The translations under genes and the position numbers were made by a program. This document shows positions 5,352 to 6,764 of a DNA stretch of 6,764 nt, one piece after another (position 1 is the stretch's first letter; each line of letters begins with the position of its first letter). The stretch is from assembly GCA_050747245.1 (NCBI GenBank), contig JBOGNO010000026.1, positions 1 to 6,764 of the forward strand, written 5' to 3'. The stretch is from JBOGNO01 sp050747245 (GTDB taxonomy: Bacteria > Acidobacteriota > Terriglobia > Acidiferrales > UBA7541). Under the pieces are notes generated by a model. The model worked only from the letters and a program-made list of their open reading frames with translations. It did no database searches and was not told where the DNA came from.

Positions 5352-6140
5352 ATGTGGTGGGACCAGAAGTTCACGCCGGAGAAGGACGGAGACCCATACG
5401 AACGTCTTTGGTGGCATTTTCTGAAAATGGACTTTCCCGCTTGGGCAACATTCTGGGCTCATCATTGTGTGCCTTTGACAAATCGAATTGACGATAATTC
5501 TAAACAAAATGACCAAGCAAGGTTGTTTATTCGAGATGATCCCAAAATCTCTAAGGGCATCGAGGCCTTGGTCATGAGAAATTACTCTGTGTTCTACTAC
5601 TTGGCCCGCTCCTGCGCCATCGTCGCGTCTGAGCCGCATCTGTTCACGGAAGACGCATTCATCTTTCTAAGAGCGGCAACAGAAAATACTCAGGAGTTTT
5701 TAAAAAAAACTTTTGAGGATCGGCTAGCAAAAAAACTTGATATCAATCAAGATGATCTGCCAGATTGGAAAAAAATACGGGACTCCGATACAGCAAAAGA
5801 AATACTGCATTACAGGGACGCCTATGTCCACTTTGCCCGGCTGGGACGGCACCCAAATTTATCTTGGGAATTTATTCCCAATCATTCTCATATCTCTCCC
5901 GAGCATTCTCATGTCTCTCAAGCGAAAAACTATTGGAGTAATATGCAGAAACTTCCAGAGAAGGACTTCATAAACAGCAGACAGTATCTCAAGGAGCTTC
6001 AGACAAAGTTGATGAAGGAACTCAACCCGGTTTGGGAACGGATCACGCACCTATTGGACCAAAGCCGGACAAACGAGAAGTACTTTAACCTTTATAGGCT
6101 GTGCAAAGACGCCTCAGGAAAATACCGGCCCATTAAGTGA
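5352..6140 (+). CDS. Unrecognised protein with HEPN-type R-D-x3-H motif (262 aa)
   Basis: I do not recognise a named family. From ATG 5352 (preceded by GGGGG six bases upstream) the protein starts MWWDQKFTPEKDGDPYERLWWHF; TTG 5289 would add 21 residues. It is soluble and largely helical. A long helix (FLRAATENTQEFLKKTFEDR) is followed by KEILHYRDAYVHFARLGR, in which R155-D156-x3-H160 fits the R-[N/D/H]-x3-H catalytic motif of HEPN ribonucleases found in toxin-antitoxin, abortive-infection and RNA-targeting systems. Residues about 178-191 hold a doubled HSHxS heptad. The gene is AT-rich: 5701-5760 is 32% GC against 62% for 4021-4080 in purB, a sign of transfer. No antitoxin-like partner is visible next to it. 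A weak promoter match lies at 5244-5272. The HEPN assignment is inference from the motif. Confidence 0.8.
   Translation: MWWDQKFTPEKDGDPYERLWWHFLKMDFPAWATFWAHHCVPLTNRIDDNSKQNDQARLFIRDDPKISKGIEALVMRNYSVFYYLARSCAIVASEPHLFTEDAFIFLRAATENTQEFLKKTFEDRLAKKLDINQDDLPDWKKIRDSDTAKEILHYRDAYVHFARLGRHPNLSWEFIPNHSHISPEHSHVSQAKNYWSNMQKLPEKDFINSRQYLKELQTKLMKELNPVWERITHLLDQSRTNEKYFNLYRLCKDASGKYRPIK
5883..5924 (+). repeat. Tandem 21-bp duplication inside the HEPN-like gene
   Basis: CATTCTCATATCTCTC (5883-5898) and CATTCTCATGTCTCTC (5904-5919) differ at one base and lie 21 bases apart. They encode HSHISPE and HSHVSQA, two successive seven-residue units. The period is a multiple of three, so the frame is kept. 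Confidence 0.7.
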
Positions 6141-6267
6141 ATTTCTAAAACTGTTTAGGACCAGTGCTCACTCGTGCAGACTCGGACTTCCCAGAGAGGC
6201 AACATTCCTCGTTGAAGAGGCCATGCGGCTTCGCCTTTGGTGATTGCTTTAGATTTGTCCACCGCCA

Positions 6268-6764
6268 TCACAAAGCCTGCAAAAACCGCACCGGCTGGCC
6301 GTGCCCCGGCATGGTTAGCTCGCCCTCCCACATGACGCGCCGGCCGCGAATGATGGTGCCGACAGGCCAGCCCAAAACTTCCTTGCCGTCATAAGGTGTC
6401 CAGCCGCACCGCGAGGCAATCCAGCGGTTTTCTATTGTCGCCCGCCGCTTCATATCGACGATCGTGAAATCGGCGTCATAGCCCACGGCGATACGCCCTT
6501 TGCCGGCTATCCCAAAAAGTCGCGCGGGACCGGCGCTCGTCATGTCGACGAAACGCAAGAGTGAAAGCCGCCCCTTGTTCATATGATCGAGCATGACCGG
6601 GACAAGGGTTTGCACGCCAGTCATGCCGGAAGGGCTTTGCGGATAGGGTTTTGCTTTTTCCTCAAGGGTGTGCGGCGCATGATCGGACCCAACAATATCG
6701 GCGATGCCTTGCGCCACCCCGAACCAGAGGCGTTCGCGATGACGCGCATCGCGGATCGGAGGGT
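6268..6764 (-). CDS. pyrC: Dihydroorotase, C-terminal part (partial at window edge)
   Basis: This zinc amidohydrolase interconverts carbamoyl-aspartate and dihydroorotate in pyrimidine synthesis, in the cytoplasm. The window holds the last 165 codons, ending at TGA 6268-6270; the gene continues past 6764, so no start is visible (GTG 6717 is internal). The first residues, PPIRDARHRERLWFG, and then DIVGSDHAPHTLEEKAKPY are class I dihydroorotase motifs. The aspartate of GSDHAPH is a catalytic and metal-site residue. SPSGMTGVQTLVPVML, GKGRIAVGYDADFTIVD and the closing GxxxxGWPVGTIIRGRRVM beta-sandwich segment complete the family pattern. Allantoinase and hydantoinase are relatives, but the SPSGMTGVQTLVP segment favours dihydroorotase. 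It converges with the HEPN-like gene across a 127-bp gap in which I see no clear terminator. Confidence 0.9.
   Translation of the reverse strand, partial: PPIRDARHRERLWFGVAQGIADIVGSDHAPHTLEEKAKPYPQSPSGMTGVQTLVPVMLDHMNKGRLSLLRFVDMTSAGPARLFGIAGKGRIAVGYDADFTIVDMKRRATIENRWIASRCGWTPYDGKEVLGWPVGTIIRGRRVMWEGELTMPGHGQPVRFLQAL

Noticed and set aside
5864..5881. Inverted repeat TTGGGAA/TTCCCAA with a 4-base loop
   Set aside because: It lies in the middle of the HEPN-like coding region with no T run. It is probably incidental to codons.

Overview
The window looks like a stretch of chromosome from an alphaproteobacterium, most likely Hyphomicrobiales (Rhizobiales), possibly near Beijerinckiaceae or Methylocystaceae. 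This rests on the GC-rich housekeeping genes, a short-type PurB starting MIPRYSRP, a dihydroorotase of the alphaproteobacterial type and an RBBP9-like hydrolase. The genus is inference only.

Layout. Positions 1-48 hold the last codons of an unrecognised plus-strand gene, followed by a hairpin terminator. Positions 564-2832 (minus strand) hold the remains of an AAA/ABC-type ATPase gene, cut in two by a complete insertion element at 671-2650. The element is 1,980 bp long, with perfect 21-bp terminal inverted repeats and an 8-bp target duplication (GATTATTG). It encodes an IS1-like DDE transposase (692-1543) and two passenger genes on the same strand: a coiled-coil/winged-helix protein (1782-2210) and a small KGG-type basic protein (2324-2575). 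If the element and one target copy are removed, the ATPase reading frame runs on exactly across the junction. The ATPase gene also carries an in-frame stop, a frameshift and a lost Walker A lysine, so it is dead several times over.

From 3154 the strand content is ordinary: purB (adenylosuccinate lyase) and then an RBBP9/YdeN-like alpha/beta hydrolase. The hydrolase is cut by one in-frame TGA, and 18 family-like codons follow before a second stop. At 5352-6140 lies an AT-rich, foreign-looking gene for an unrecognised protein with an R-D-x3-H motif typical of HEPN ribonucleases. The window ends inside a minus-strand dihydroorotase gene (pyrC), convergent with it.

How the parts relate. purB and pyrC are nucleotide-synthesis genes but are not an operon here: they converge, with the hydrolase and the HEPN-like gene between them. 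The accessory content sits in two places, the element inside a defence-like ATPase relic and the HEPN-like islet. The most novel item is the cargo-bearing IS1-like element, in which the transposase and the KGG gene both appear to have promoters placed for leaderless transcripts.
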